From Iodobacter sp. (GTDB lineage: Bacteria; Pseudomonadota; Gammaproteobacteria; Burkholderiales; Chitinibacteraceae): a DNA stretch of 37,675 bases. Shown piece by piece: positions 25,300-34,859 of the stretch. Made by a program: the position numbers and the translations under genes. The notes beneath the pieces were generated by a model. It searched no databases, was not told where the DNA came from, and saw only the letters and a list, made by a program, of their open reading frames with translations. Location: positions 1-37,675 of the forward strand of contig NZ_JANXSO010000001.1 of assembly GCF_025352645.1 (NCBI RefSeq), in the 5' to 3' direction. Positions within the stretch are counted from its first letter, which is position 1, and each line of letters opens with the position of its first letter.

Positions 25300-25861
25300 A
25301 AATAACCTTGATCACCGTTTATTTGAATCAGCGATGATATTTTTCAAAAGTTGAATGGGCCAATGTCAGATAAAATGGCCTTATTTATTTAGAAAAACAG
25401 CAAGTCATTAGGAATGACGGCTTGCTTATCCTCCGAGAACTCAGTCATTTTATACGTGAACCGGCGTAAAAATGAAGGTTTATATTTTTTCTTTGATGCA
25501 CATTTTATTTTTAATCCATCTAGCTGCGCTTATTTATATGTAAAACATAAATAATACGTTTTGTTTATCTTTTGTCTACTTATCCATCCTAGGGCAATAG
25601 TGTATAGCTATTCAGTGATGATGAACGACATATATAGTTAATATTGATTGGTGTGGCACGTAATGGATGCATCTTCCATCATGCTGCTCCAGATTTATTT
25701 AAATGGCATATTTAAATGGCATATTTAAATAAATTTTTTAATATTGATAAGGAGATATCCCGCTTATATTGATCTTAATTAATACTGTCTGTTTAAGAAG
25801 CCTCAGATCAAAGCCAGCGGCTAGAATAGTTAAAGCTTCAAACACTGGGCCGCCTATAAAA
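25300..25861. other. AT-rich non-coding stretch
   Basis: About 560 bp without a convincing gene. It starts with the upstream region of the solute-binding-protein gene and includes a GCAAG/CTTGC hairpin at 25400-25425, with TCATT/AATGA pairing inside. AT content rises strongly through 25480-25740. A 13-bp tandem repeat lies at 25697-25730. The stretch leads into a decayed transposase and is probably a scar of past insertions. Confidence 0.5.
25697..25730. repeat. 13-bp tandem repeat
   Basis: The unit ATTTAAATGGCAT occurs twice (25697-25709 and 25710-25722), followed by a partial third copy ATTTAAAT (25723-25730). Each unit contains the palindrome ATTTAAAT. Confidence 0.85.
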
Positions 25862-26232
25862 AAGTCAGGGCAACTCAGTTTTGTTGATAGCGAGCAAGCG
25901 CTTGAGAAAAAGCTTACTGGGCGTGAGCAATTTTTAGCTCAATTAATATTTTCAAAGCTTTACTGGTGGATCCCGACTTTAGAGTGGGCAGTAAGTCTAT
26001 ACGACAGCAGATTGAGGCACAGGGAGCGTGGTCTGTGACTCCCTGCAAAGGTAATTCAATCAAAGGCCATGCGGATTTAGATCGAGGATTATATTGTTGC
26101 CGACATTGGGTCGAGAGTGCATTTGCATGACTGAAACATTACCAAGCAGCGGCATGTCTATACGATAAATTAAAACAGAATGAGGAAAGCGTTATCGCCA
26201 TGGCATGTACGTATTTAGGGTTGCCAATGTGA
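25862..26232 (+). pseudogene. IS5-family transposase remnant
   Basis: Two fragments of an IS5-type DDE transposase in different frames. The first (about 25862-25950) reads GQLSFVDSEQ...LTGREQFLAQL, like the N-terminus of these proteins. The second (about 25971-26232) reads KSIRQQIEAQGA, HWVESAFA, a stop, then LKHYQAAACLYDKLKQNEESV and LGLPM, like the C-terminal region with the conserved KLKHYR-IATRYDKL pattern. The middle, with most catalytic residues, is deleted. The in-frame TGA at about 26125 stands where family members have CGA (FARLKHY). No clear terminal inverted repeats or target duplication remain. This copy cannot be active. Confidence 0.8.
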
Positions 26233-26324
26233 AGCGCTAGCAGGCCCTAGTTTAGGGTCCCTCATTTTCAATATTTGATGCCAGTCTGAGCATAAAAAAT
26301 ACTAAGGAAAATATTCTAGGGGTA

Positions 26325-26367
26325 GCTGCTTGCTGCGCTCAATAGTGAACTAGGTGCAGCAAGCAGC
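26325..26367. terminator. 12-bp perfect hairpin after the HD-domain gene
   Basis: GCTGCTTGCTGC (26325-26336) pairs perfectly with its complement (26356-26367). It lies 80 bp beyond the 3' end of the minus-strand gene that ends at 26447, and may terminate it. No good T-run follows on that strand. The stretch from 26233 to 26324 holds nothing else I recognise. Confidence 0.45.
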
Positions 26368-26446
26368 GCCGCTATGGTGGTTCTGGGATGATTTTTTTGC
26401 GGGTAAGCTTGGTGAGTAAGGCGTACGGCTTAAAGGAATCATTCCT

Positions 26447-27826
26447 TTATGGTTTACCAAGTGGTATGGCCTCAGGGTGGAATAGGTGGTTTTGTAGCGC
26501 CTGCATGGCTGTTTGCCTAGATAGGGAGATATGCATACAGGCGGTGATCATGGATGTGACGAGTGTTGGGTCAAGGCTTTTAAGAAACATGTGAGGTGAT
26601 AGTTCGCCTTTAAACATTTTTTGCGCCTCTCCCCATGCTTGCAAGGTGCCTTGATGGCCTAGACAGCGGTAAAGAAAGGCGGTAACAGGGGAGGCGTTTA
26701 GGTCTAGCGCGGCTTCTTCTGATCGTCCTTGATCAAAGATTTGCAATAGCTCTTGATTGATATCCGCTGCGGTGTTGGCTTCTGGTAGGTAGTCTTCGGC
26801 ACGCTCTGGTTTGCCATTGCTATGACGTATATCGCCCAGAAACATCGATATTGGCCCATCCCCGCCTGTTGCCATTGCAATCGCTTCAAGCATGGCAATG
26901 GTGGTGAGCTTGGCTGCCAAGAAATCGCAAGAAAAATAGATGTTGCGGCGGGCGGCAGCTTGTAAGTGCTGTAGATTTTCGTTTGAGGGCTGCTGCTCAT
27001 ACTGATGGAAAATGGCTTTCTCTTTTAGTCCTTGTAAAAATATTTCCATACGCAGCAGTGCCGCGCGATAGTCTTGTAGGGTGTAAGCGCCAACAGCATT
27101 CAGTGGGACATTTGATTCTTCTATCAGCAGCCAAGTAGAGGATAAAAACACTCTGGGGCGGCTCTGGGCAAATTCCATAACGTCTTGGTTGCTAAGGCTA
27201 ATGGCATCTTGCATGACTTCATTAACATAAGGGCCGTAGGTTTCTACATCGTGCATGCCGAGTAGCTGGCGGCTTTGCTGGTGGATTTGTGCCGCGAGTT
27301 GCTGGGTTGCGGCATCATCCCTAAATGGAATGGTGGCTTCAATACAGGCCGCAATAGCGATTAGATCGCTGAGCGGTAACCAAGGTTTAAGCAGGCTGAC
27401 GGCAACCACGGCGCTTAAAAATTCATTCATGCCACCATGAGGAGGGAGCACTCCGCCGGGGGTAAAGCTAAATAGTGCTGCACACATACTGACCAGTTGA
27501 TTGGGGAGCGGGTCTGGCAGCGTAAATTCATTGTTTTTGAGTTGGCAAATATTGTTTAAAAGTGCGCCGGTGTTCTGAGGGAAGCCCCAGTCTAGCTGGT
27601 AGTAAACTAAGTCATGAAACAGTGCGGCAAGTTGTGCCCGTGGCCGTAGGCCTTCGCAAAGCTGGAATACATGGTCGGCCGTGTGATATTTGCGGGTGGT
27701 ATTTTCCATTGCACGGTGCACTAAAATGGCCAGCCGTTCAATATCTGGCATCGGCACATCAACTGACATTTGCTGAAAAGATTCGCTGAAGATATGGATA
27801 ATGCGGTTGATTTTTGAATTACTCAT
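26447..27826 (-). CDS. HD-domain-like protein (predicted metal-dependent phosphohydrolase)
   Basis: 459-aa cytoplasmic protein with no signal or membrane span. The N-terminal part has a pattern like the HD superfamily: YHTADHVFQL (H48, H52), then LAALFHDLVYYQ (H71-D72), and a later conserved helix around AIAACIEATIPFR. That arrangement resembles the small HD hydrolases with YHxxxHI and FHD motifs. The C-terminal 250 residues are helical and not recognised. The gene follows the CHASE2 cyclase with a 9-bp gap and an AAGAGG ribosome site, so the two are co-translated. A role in breaking down or sensing the cyclase product is an attractive inference but unproved. Confidence 0.65.
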   Translation of the reverse strand: MSNSKINRIIHIFSESFQQMSVDVPMPDIERLAILVHRAMENTTRKYHTADHVFQLCEGLRPRAQLAALFHDLVYYQLDWGFPQNTGALLNNICQLKNNEFTLPDPLPNQLVSMCAALFSFTPGGVLPPHGGMNEFLSAVVAVSLLKPWLPLSDLIAIAACIEATIPFRDDAATQQLAAQIHQQSRQLLGMHDVETYGPYVNEVMQDAISLSNQDVMEFAQSRPRVFLSSTWLLIEESNVPLNAVGAYTLQDYRAALLRMEIFLQGLKEKAIFHQYEQQPSNENLQHLQAAARRNIYFSCDFLAAKLTTIAMLEAIAMATGGDGPISMFLGDIRHSNGKPERAEDYLPEANTAADINQELLQIFDQGRSEEAALDLNASPVTAFLYRCLGHQGTLQAWGEAQKMFKGELSPHMFLKSLDPTLVTSMITACMHISLSRQTAMQALQNHLFHPEAIPLGKP

Positions 27827-27835
27827 TCTGGCCTC

Positions 27836-29962
27836 TTACTTTTGCGTCATGACAATTAAATCGCTCTGCTCACCCTTGCTAAGCCGATCAAGGTGCAAGG
27901 TGAGTAGCGGATCCTGAGGATATTGCTGTGCCAGCTGATTAAAATCATTCGCTGTAGCGGCCCCATCAACCATAGCCTGATACAGCTTGCAGTATTGCTC
28001 TAGCGGCGCATAGTTGGCTACTCGCTGGCTGGTGACTGGCTCAAAAACCTGTAGTGGTTGGCTTTTTCCTTTCAGTATGAGTCGGCCTATAGGGCGAACT
28101 TCTGCATGCGAGCAGCCACTTAGAGTAGCCTGCGAAAGGCAGATGGTGGTGCCAAGGTGCTTATTCACGCTTTCAAGTCTCGACGCGGTATTTACGGCGT
28201 CGCCCAGTGCACGGTAGTCAAATAAAGTACGCCCTCCAAAATTACCCACAATCACTTCACCAGAATGGATGCCAATGCGTGTTATGCCAAAGGGGGTGCC
28301 TCTGGCATTGAGCGCGGCAGAATAATCGCTGGCAAAAAGATCCATTTCTAGTGCGCAATTTAACGCTCGGCTTTGGTGATCGGCCTGCGTTACGGGGGCA
28401 GAAAACATGATCGCCAATGCATCGCCCACAATCCGATCTAGTGTGCCTTCATATTTAAAAGCAATGGCGATCATTTGATCCAGATAATCATTAAGCAGGG
28501 CCACGGCATCAGCTGGGTCGAGTTTTTCCATTAACGCGGTGAAATTGGCGAGGTCGGTAAATATAAAGCTGCATTCTTGCCGTCGCCCACCCAGCGCCAT
28601 TGAATCGGGGTTGGCGATCAGATGGCTGACTCGGTTTGGGGATACATAGCGGGAAAAAGCTTGCTTAATCCAGCGCTGTTTGCGCTCGCTCTGCCAGTGG
28701 TGAATCAAGCTGCCTAGAGTAAATGTTGTAATGAAGATCAAGGCTGGAGTTACCGTATCCAGTAGTAAAGCGTGTTGGCGAAAGGTATACCAGCCAAGTA
28801 GTTGAAGGATCAGTAAGCCAATTAGTGTGATGCTTGCCGCAAATAGCGCCCGAAATCTCATTGTGAGTAGGCCAATGGCGAGCGCTCCCAATAGGCTAAT
28901 GATACTTTCTGTGGATCTAGCCCAACCAGGGCGCTGTAAAACGCTGCCGCTGCTAATTTGTTCCAGCATCTGGGCATGTACTTCAACACCAGGAATAATT
29001 TGCCCCAGTGGGCTAAAACGTAAATCCATCAGCCCCTGAGCCGAGCTGCCAATTAAAATCATTTTCCCTTTAAGTGTTGGGGCTGGGATTTGCCCTGCTA
29101 GCAGCTTCCATGCACTTAGGTAGCGGGCAGGATCTGGCTTGGCATAATGAATCCAAGCCTCGCCGTGTTCTGTTAGCGGAATGGTAAAGGAGCCAATACG
29201 CAGCGTATCTGGCTGGCCATTTGCTAGCGTTTTTATAATATAGTTTTGCCCGCCTTGGGCAACGCGTAAGACTTCTGCATCCAGCGAGGGCACCAGCTTA
29301 TTGCCAAGTTTAAGTAGCAATGGAATGCGGCGCACTATCCCGTCTTGGTCTGGAATAAAGTTGAGTGCGCCATTGCCGCTGGCTGCATACTCAAATGCGG
29401 GCAGTGCAACAATGGCGCTTTGAAAAGAATGCAGCCAGCGGCTGGGCTCTGGGCCTGCATAGACATAACGATATTGTGGTGTGCTTTGTTGCTCCGGCCC
29501 AGTTTCACGTCTGACGGTAAGTCCTAAAACCACCGGCGCGGTTTTGATGCTCTGCGCAAAAATAGTATCGTGATTGGGTAGCGCGGTGAGCGTGCTTTTC
29601 AAGGGCTCTTGTAGCGACCAAAGCTCAGCCATTGCTTGCGGCGAGCTGTGATCTGCCTCAGCAAAAACCACGTCAAAGCCAATCGCTGCTACCTTGGCCT
29701 CTTGCAGCTTATTGATAATGGCCGCCAGCCGAGTTCGCGGCCACGGCCATTGCCCAAGGCGGGCTAGGCTTTCATCATCAATATCGATAATTTGCACTGC
29801 TAAGCCAGTGCTATGGCGAGCAGACCCGTGTTGATACTGATCGAATAATTGATTGCGTAATGTTTGTAAGGGAGTGAGATCAGCCCAAAGTATTGCCAGA
29901 GCTAGTATGAGCGCGGCAATAGGCAGAAAAACATTGGCAGACTGAATTGAGAATTTGTGCAT
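27836..29962 (-). CDS. CHASE2-domain adenylate/guanylate cyclase
   Basis: 708-aa membrane-bound class III nucleotide cyclase. After an N-terminal membrane segment (about 11-29) comes a periplasmic CHASE2 sensor (about 35-335, with IDIDDESLARLGQWPWPR and GFDVVF). Three membrane helices follow (about 352-420), then the catalytic domain (about 460-640). Metal-binding aspartates are D470 (FTDLANFT) and D514 (VGDALAIMF). The transition-state pair N591/R595 is in VNTASRLE. At the purine-specifying positions, D582 is present but the usual lysine is replaced by R510. Adenylate use is likely but not certain. The HD-domain gene follows it; FecR/OmpA genes lie divergently upstream. Confidence 0.92.
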   Translation of the reverse strand: MHKFSIQSANVFLPIAALILALAILWADLTPLQTLRNQLFDQYQHGSARHSTGLAVQIIDIDDESLARLGQWPWPRTRLAAIINKLQEAKVAAIGFDVVFAEADHSSPQAMAELWSLQEPLKSTLTALPNHDTIFAQSIKTAPVVLGLTVRRETGPEQQSTPQYRYVYAGPEPSRWLHSFQSAIVALPAFEYAASGNGALNFIPDQDGIVRRIPLLLKLGNKLVPSLDAEVLRVAQGGQNYIIKTLANGQPDTLRIGSFTIPLTEHGEAWIHYAKPDPARYLSAWKLLAGQIPAPTLKGKMILIGSSAQGLMDLRFSPLGQIIPGVEVHAQMLEQISSGSVLQRPGWARSTESIISLLGALAIGLLTMRFRALFAASITLIGLLILQLLGWYTFRQHALLLDTVTPALIFITTFTLGSLIHHWQSERKQRWIKQAFSRYVSPNRVSHLIANPDSMALGGRRQECSFIFTDLANFTALMEKLDPADAVALLNDYLDQMIAIAFKYEGTLDRIVGDALAIMFSAPVTQADHQSRALNCALEMDLFASDYSAALNARGTPFGITRIGIHSGEVIVGNFGGRTLFDYRALGDAVNTASRLESVNKHLGTTICLSQATLSGCSHAEVRPIGRLILKGKSQPLQVFEPVTSQRVANYAPLEQYCKLYQAMVDGAATANDFNQLAQQYPQDPLLTLHLDRLSKGEQSDLIVMTQK

Positions 29963-30295
29963 AGCTTTAATGGAGCTAAGTCTATCCTTACATAGGTCTA
30001 TTGATTTTTAGCCGAGTTGCTTAATAAAATCTATATTGGCTGGTAGTTTGACGATTTTAACAGCCATTACTAATAAAACCAGCAGACAGGGCTTTGTTTG
30101 TGTGTTTTTTTACTATCGAGCAACTAGGCTTGTTAGCGCCGTAAACCGCATAGTTAAACGGTCATAGACCGGCTCAATACAAACACTCCGCGCTGTGGTG
30201 AGACAGTTATCAGAGGTGGGGGAAATCACTACACGATTGCTTACAATTGTATGCTAAGTTTAAAATCACGGGTGTAGATTGAGTGGGAGCAAATC
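29963..30295. other. Divergent intergenic region between the cyclase and fecR-ompA genes
   Basis: 333 bp without a gene. It must hold promoters for both directions. I see an inverted repeat CGGTC-ATA-GACCG (30159-30171) next to a related ACCG/CGGT pair (30145-30162), and a possible T-run at 30107-30112. A promoter-like region with TTGCTT near 30238 precedes the FecR gene, without a convincing -10. The repeats may be operators shared by the two units. Confidence 0.4.
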
Positions 30296-30730
30296 ATGTT
30301 TAAGTATGTGGTGTTAAGTAGTTGCGTACTTTCTTCGGCGCTATGGGCTGGGGAGGTGCCGATAGGATGGGTGAAAAATGTCACGGGCGATGCTACGGTC
30401 AGTAGCAATGGCGTGTTGATAAAGGCGGAGCCAGGTACAGCGGTCTTGCAGGGTAGTGTGTTGCGTACTGGTGCTAAAAGCAGCATGGGCATTACTTTTA
30501 AAGATGAAACCATTATGTCTTTTGGCCCAAATACACAAATGAGTGTTGATGAATACCTGTATGCCCCTGCACAGGGGCAGCTTAGCCTTGTTGGCAAACT
30601 AGCAAAGGGCACAATGAATTATGTGTCCGGAATTATTGCTAAATTACAGCCCGATGCCGTTGCTGTGAGCACTCCAGTTGGCATTATTGGCGTGCGCGGC
30701 ACACAATTTGTGCTGAAAGTTGAGGAGTAA
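30296..30730 (+). CDS. FecR-domain periplasmic protein
   Basis: 144-aa exported protein. A signal peptide (about residues 1-18, ending ALWAG) is followed by a FecR domain: GWVKNVTGDATVSSNG, AVLQGSVLRTGAKSSMGITFKDETIMSFGPNTQMSVDEY and the ending AVSTPVGIIGVRGTQFVLKV. The typical FecR core of a small beta-sandwich is complete. Unlike TonB-linked FecR proteins it has no membrane anchor and no FecI sigma gene beside it. The OmpA-type lipoprotein gene follows after 3 bp, with its ribosome site in the last codons of this gene. Confidence 0.88.
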   Translation: MFKYVVLSSCVLSSALWAGEVPIGWVKNVTGDATVSSNGVLIKAEPGTAVLQGSVLRTGAKSSMGITFKDETIMSFGPNTQMSVDEYLYAPAQGQLSLVGKLAKGTMNYVSGIIAKLQPDAVAVSTPVGIIGVRGTQFVLKVEE

Positions 30731-30733
30731 GGC

Positions 30734-31327
30734 ATGGTGGCTGGAATTTTTCGCTCATTGATTATCCCTAGCGTGCTGGCATTATTGCTGCAGGCCTGCG
30801 CATCTGAATCTTATATTGTGCTGCTAGAAAACCCTGATGGGCATACTGGTGCGGTAACGGTGAGTGGCTCAAAAGGTAAACAGCTGATTAAAACGGCAGG
30901 GGATGGCGCATTACTGGATGGATCACAGGCTCCAGCTCCAGTTGCGGCAGATAAAATCCGTAAAGACTTTGGTGAAGCCATGGCAGCAAGGCCCCAAATT
31001 CCTAAGCGTTTTATTTTGTATTTTCAGTCTGATGCTACTTTAACGATAGAGTCAGAAGGGCAGTTGCCAGCAATTATCGCCGAAGCCGCTGGCCGCCCTG
31101 TTGTGGATGTTTCTGTAGTTGGCCATACGGATACGATGGGCAAGGCCGATGATAATGCAGCACTGGCGCTGGTGCGGGCCACAGTAGTGGCTAATTTGTT
31201 AAAAGAAAAAGGGATGAAGTATCACGATATGACTATCGAATCGCACGGTGAGCGTAATTTGCTGGTGTCTACACCGGATGAGGTGTACGAGCCTAAAAAT
31301 CGGCGAGTTGAGGTTTCTGTGCGCTAA
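30734..31327 (+). CDS. OmpA-family peptidoglycan-associated lipoprotein
   Basis: 197-aa outer-membrane lipoprotein. The signal ends at a lipobox-like LLLQAC (C22). After a linker region (about 23-105) comes an OmpA C-terminal domain (about 110-195), with VVGHTDTMGKADDNAALALVRATVVANLL and NRRVEVSVR, which binds diaminopimelate of peptidoglycan. NAALALVRA corresponds to the family NxxLSxxRA helix. GAGGAG gives its ribosome site, overlapping the end of the FecR gene. With FecR and the divergent CHASE2 cyclase it forms an envelope-sensing set. A strong bidirectional terminator follows. Confidence 0.9.
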   Translation: MVAGIFRSLIIPSVLALLLQACASESYIVLLENPDGHTGAVTVSGSKGKQLIKTAGDGALLDGSQAPAPVAADKIRKDFGEAMAARPQIPKRFILYFQSDATLTIESEGQLPAIIAEAAGRPVVDVSVVGHTDTMGKADDNAALALVRATVVANLLKEKGMKYHDMTIESHGERNLLVSTPDEVYEPKNRRVEVSVR

Positions 31328-31356
31328 GAGTGTGTTGTAGTAATAAGCATTAATTA

Positions 31357-31389
31357 AAAAAAGCCCGCTTTTATAAAGTGGGCTTTTTT
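31357..31389. terminator. Bidirectional terminator between ompA-type gene and hutH
   Basis: GCCCGCTTT (31363-31371) pairs with AAAGTGGGC (31375-31383), with one G-T pair and a 3-nt loop. It is flanked by six or seven A on the left and six T on the right. It should stop transcripts from both the plus-strand OmpA gene and the minus-strand hut operon. Confidence 0.9.
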
Positions 31390-31401
31390 GTGGGTGGGTG
31401 C

Positions 31402-32937
31402 TTAAACCGATGGCAGCAAGTTTGGCAGGCTGAAGTGATTAAACGCAGCACGGCTGATCATGGCGGCGGCTTTTTCGATATCTGGCGCAAAGAAGCGGTC
31501 TTTATCGTAGAAAGTCACCTCGGCGCGCAAGATGGCCTTGGCGGCTTCTAGCTTGGCCGATGCTTTTGCTGGCGCTCTAAAATCCACGCCTTGGCAGGCG
31601 GCTAGCAGTTCAACCGCCAGAATACCTGCGGTATTTTCACTCATGTCTTTTAAGCGGCGCGCAGCAAAAGTAGCCATAGACACATGGTCTTCTTGGTTGG
31701 CCGATGTAGGCAGGCTGTCCACGCTGGCTGGATGGGCCAGTGATTTGTTTTCTGAAGCCAGTGCCGCGCCGGTGACCTGAGCAATCATAAAGCCTGAATT
31801 TACCCCGCCGTTATTCACTAAGAAGGCAGGTAGCTTGGATAAGTGGCTGTCGATCAACAGCGCCATGCGGCGCTCAGACAGTGCGCCAATTTCTGCAATG
31901 GCCAAGGCCAAATTATCTGCAGCAAAGGCCACTGGCTCGGCGTGGAAATTACCGCCAGATAAAATCACATTGTCGTCAGCAAACACCAGCGGGTTGTCGG
32001 AAACGGCGTTGGCTTCGGTTAGCAGCGTATCGGCTGAGTTGCGGATTTGCGTAAGGCATGCGCCCATCACTTGAGGCTGGCAACGTAATGAATACGGGTC
32101 TTGTACCTTGCCGCAATTGGCGTGGGCTTCGGCGATTTCGCTGCTGCTTCCAAGTAAATCGCGATAGAGTGCGGCAGAATCAATCTGGCCTTGATGGCCG
32201 CGCACCGCATGAATACGTGCATCAAAGGGGGTGCGGCTCCCCATAGCTGCTTCGACCGATAAGCCACCGGCTACCGATGCGGCAATAAATAAATCTTCCG
32301 CAGCAAACAGGCCTTCTAGTGCAAAAGCGGTGGAGGCTTGTGTGCCATTAAGTAGCGCTAAGCCTTCTTTTGGGGCGAGTACAATGGGGGCAAGGCCAGC
32401 AGCTTGCATCGCGGCTGCGCCTGTTACACGTTTGCCATCAACAAACGCTTCGCCTTCGCCAATTAAAACCGCGCTCATATGGGATAGCGGTGCCAAATCG
32501 CCTGAAGCACCTACCGAGCCTTTTTGCGGAATCACTGGATAAATTTGATGGTTAAACAGGGTAATCAGCGCTTCAATCACTGAGCGGCGAATGCCAGAAA
32601 AACCACGCGCCAGCGAGTTGATTTTCAGCGCCATCAGCAAGCGCACGGTGCCGTTTTCCATCGGCTTGCCAATGCCCGCTGCATGCGAAAGCACGATGGA
32701 GCGTTGCAGCAGCTCCAGCTCTTCCGTCGCGATTTTAGTACTAGCCAGTAAACCAAAGCCGGTGTTAATGCCATAAACCGTGCGCCCTTCAGTCAGAACG
32801 CGTGCCACGGTAGCGGCGGCGGCATCAATGCCAGCATGGGCCGATACATCCAGCGCCAGGGTGGTGATGTCATTACGGGCAATTTTGCGTAAGTCCGCTA
32901 GCGTTAGCTGACCTGGTTTGATGGTGAATGTGCTCAT
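31402..32937 (-). CDS. hutH: Histidine ammonia-lyase
   Basis: 511-aa HutH, the usual length, converting L-histidine to urocanate and ammonia. The self-made MIO electrophile comes from A144-S145-G146 in [16 protein letters not shown]. Other motifs of the family are YGINTGFG (about 55-62), the [22 protein letters not shown] region and [14 protein letters not shown]. It is the last gene of the hut operon on this strand. The gap to hutU (214 bp) is filled by a nested hairpin repeat. Confidence 0.97.
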   Translation of the reverse strand: MSTFTIKPGQLTLADLRKIARNDITTLALDVSAHAGIDAAAATVARVLTEGRTVYGINTGFGLLASTKIATEELELLQRSIVLSHAAGIGKPMENGTVRLLMALKINSLARGFSGIRRSVIEALITLFNHQIYPVIPQKGSVGASGDLAPLSHMSAVLIGEGEAFVDGKRVTGAAAMQAAGLAPIVLAPKEGLALLNGTQASTAFALEGLFAAEDLFIAASVAGGLSVEAAMGSRTPFDARIHAVRGHQGQIDSAALYRDLLGSSSEIAEAHANCGKVQDPYSLRCQPQVMGACLTQIRNSADTLLTEANAVSDNPLVFADDNVILSGGNFHAEPVAFAADNLALAIAEIGALSERRMALLIDSHLSKLPAFLVNNGGVNSGFMIAQVTGAALASENKSLAHPASVDSLPTSANQEDHVSMATFAARRLKDMSENTAGILAVELLAACQGVDFRAPAKASAKLEAAKAILRAEVTFYDKDRFFAPDIEKAAAMISRAAFNHFSLPNLLPSV

Positions 32938-32977
32938 TTCTTTATCCAGTGTGTTTGTATTTTATGTGGCAAGGGTA

Positions 32978-33100
32978 TGTAGGGTGGGCACCTGTGCCCA
33001 CGGGGCGGTGGCAAAATTTGCCGCTTATGGAGATGAATCCATGGCACGCGTCATCACGAATTCTCGCCACGCGTGGGCACAAAATCGTGCCCACCCTACA
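32978..33100. repeat. Nested inverted repeat between hutU and hutH
   Basis: A 123-bp element. The outer arms TGTAGGGTGGGCAC (32978-32991) and GTGCCCACCCTACA (33087-33100) are perfect. Each end is itself a palindrome, because GTGCCCACG (32994-33002) and CGTGGGCAC (33072-33080) form an inner pair. The middle (33003-33071) has GGCAAAATTTGCC and no ORF. The same 13-bp arm occurs again at 34860-34887. It looks like a non-autonomous mobile or REP-type element. Confidence 0.85.
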
Positions 33101-33151
33101 TTTTTTTATGTGCTCTGTGTCTACAGATCTTAGGGTTTGCAACGCTGCCTT

Positions 33152-34822
33152 TTACTTCAGCATCGGCAAATCTAAGCCCTGCTCTTTGGCGCAGTTTTTG
33201 GCGATATCGTAGCCTGCGTCGGCGTGGCGCATGACGCCGGTGCCGGGGTCGTTCCACAATACGCGGCCCAAGCGCTTGGCTGCGGCGTCCGTGCCGTCAG
33301 CTACAATTACTACGCCTGAATGCTGCGAAAAGCCCATGCCTACGCCGCCGCCGTGGTGGAGCGACACCCAGGTTGCGCCGCCTGCGGTATTTAAGAGCGC
33401 GTTTAAGAGCGGCCAGTCGGATACGGCGTCCGATCCATCTAGCATGGCTTCGGTTTCACGATTTGGGGATGCCACAGAGCCAGAGTCGAGGTGATCACGG
33501 CCAATCACAATCGGCGCTTTTAACTCGCCATTTTTAACCATTTCATTAAAGGCCAGCGCAAGGCGGGCGCGATCTTTTAGGCCTACCCAGCAAATACGCG
33601 CTGGCAAGCCTTGGAAGGCGATGCGTTCACGCGCCATATCTAGCCAGTTGTGCAGATGTGGGTTATCCGGGATCAGCTCTTTGACTTTGGCATCCGTTTT
33701 GTAAATATCTTCCGGGTCGCCCGATAGCGCTACCCAGCGGAAAGGGCCGATGCCTTCGCAAAACAGCGGGCGTACATAGGCGGGCACAAAGCCGGGGAAG
33801 TCAAATGCGTTTGTTACGCCTTCTTCCAGCGCCATTTGGCGGATGTTATTGCCGTAATCGACCGTTGCCGCGCCACGCGCTTGTAAATCCAGCATCGCTT
33901 GCACTTGCTTGGCCATCGATTGTTTGGCAGCTTTGGTCACGCCAGCTGGGTCGGATTTCTGTGCCTCACGCCATTTGGCAATATCCCAACCCTGTGGCAA
34001 ATAGCCGTGTACGGGGTCGTGCGCTGAAGTTTGATCGGTGACAACATCGGGGGTAATGCCACGGGCAACCAGCTCGGCAAACACATCAGCGGCATTACCT
34101 AATAGGCCAACGGATACCGGCTTGCCGGTCTCTTTTGCATCGGCCACGATGGCTAGCGCTTCATCAAGGGTGGTCGCTTTGCGGTCTACATAGCGCGTCT
34201 TCAGGCGGAAATCGATGCGGGTTTCATCGCATTCCACTGCAATCATCGAAAAGCCAGCCATGGTGGCAGCCAGTGGCTGAGCGCCGCCCATGCCACCCAA
34301 GCCGCCGGTCAAGACCCAGCGCCCCTGCGCAACGCCGCCAAAATGCTGCTTGGCCATGGCCACAAAAGTCTCGTAAGTGCCTTGCACAATGCCTTGGCTG
34401 CCGATGTAAATCCAGCTGCCCGCAGTCATCTGGCCGTACATCATTAGGCCTTTTTTATCCAACTCGTTAAAGTGCTCCCAATTGGCCCAGTGAGGAACCA
34501 GATTGGAGTTGGCCAGTAGCACGCGTGGCGCATCAGGGTGCGATGGAAACACGCCCACCGGCTTGCCGGATTGAATCAGCAGCGTTTGATCGTCTTCCAG
34601 CCGAGTCAGCACTTCCAGAATCTTGTCGTAGCATTCCCAATTACGCGCCGCACGGCCAATCCCGCCGTAAACCACCAAGGATTGCGGATACTCGGCCACT
34701 TCGGCGTCGAGATTATTTTGAATCATGCGAAAAGCGGCTTCAGTCAGCCAGCTTTTACAAGTCAACTCGCTACCGCGTGGCGCGCGAATAACGCGGGAAG
34801 GATCATGGCGTGGGTCAGTCAT
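33152..34822 (-). CDS. hutU: Urocanate hydratase
   Basis: 556-aa HutU, the typical length, adding water to urocanate to give 4-imidazolone-5-propionate. It is an NAD+-using enzyme with no Rossmann loop of the usual type. Recognisable segments are [20 protein letters not shown] near residue 50, the [25 protein letters not shown] stretch for NAD+ binding, and [23 protein letters not shown], which carries the active-site cysteine. [19 protein letters not shown] is typical of the C-terminal part. It is second to last in the hut operon. Confidence 0.97.
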   Translation of the reverse strand: MTDPRHDPSRVIRAPRGSELTCKSWLTEAAFRMIQNNLDAEVAEYPQSLVVYGGIGRAARNWECYDKILEVLTRLEDDQTLLIQSGKPVGVFPSHPDAPRVLLANSNLVPHWANWEHFNELDKKGLMMYGQMTAGSWIYIGSQGIVQGTYETFVAMAKQHFGGVAQGRWVLTGGLGGMGGAQPLAATMAGFSMIAVECDETRIDFRLKTRYVDRKATTLDEALAIVADAKETGKPVSVGLLGNAADVFAELVARGITPDVVTDQTSAHDPVHGYLPQGWDIAKWREAQKSDPAGVTKAAKQSMAKQVQAMLDLQARGAATVDYGNNIRQMALEEGVTNAFDFPGFVPAYVRPLFCEGIGPFRWVALSGDPEDIYKTDAKVKELIPDNPHLHNWLDMARERIAFQGLPARICWVGLKDRARLALAFNEMVKNGELKAPIVIGRDHLDSGSVASPNRETEAMLDGSDAVSDWPLLNALLNTAGGATWVSLHHGGGVGMGFSQHSGVVIVADGTDAAAKRLGRVLWNDPGTGVMRHADAGYDIAKNCAKEQGLDLPMLK

Positions 34823-34859
34823 GGTGTGGCTCCAGTTGGTGAAGAAAGGTCAGTAATTT

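Noticed and set aside
25769-26038. 89-codon frame as a real gene
   Set aside because: Its middle resembles the N-terminus of an IS5-type transposase and its end is an out-of-frame reading of the C-terminal fragment; treated as part of the pseudogene.
32942-33212. Frames of 60-95 codons between hutU and hutH
   Set aside because: They read through the nested inverted repeat in several frames and reflect its symmetry, not coding.
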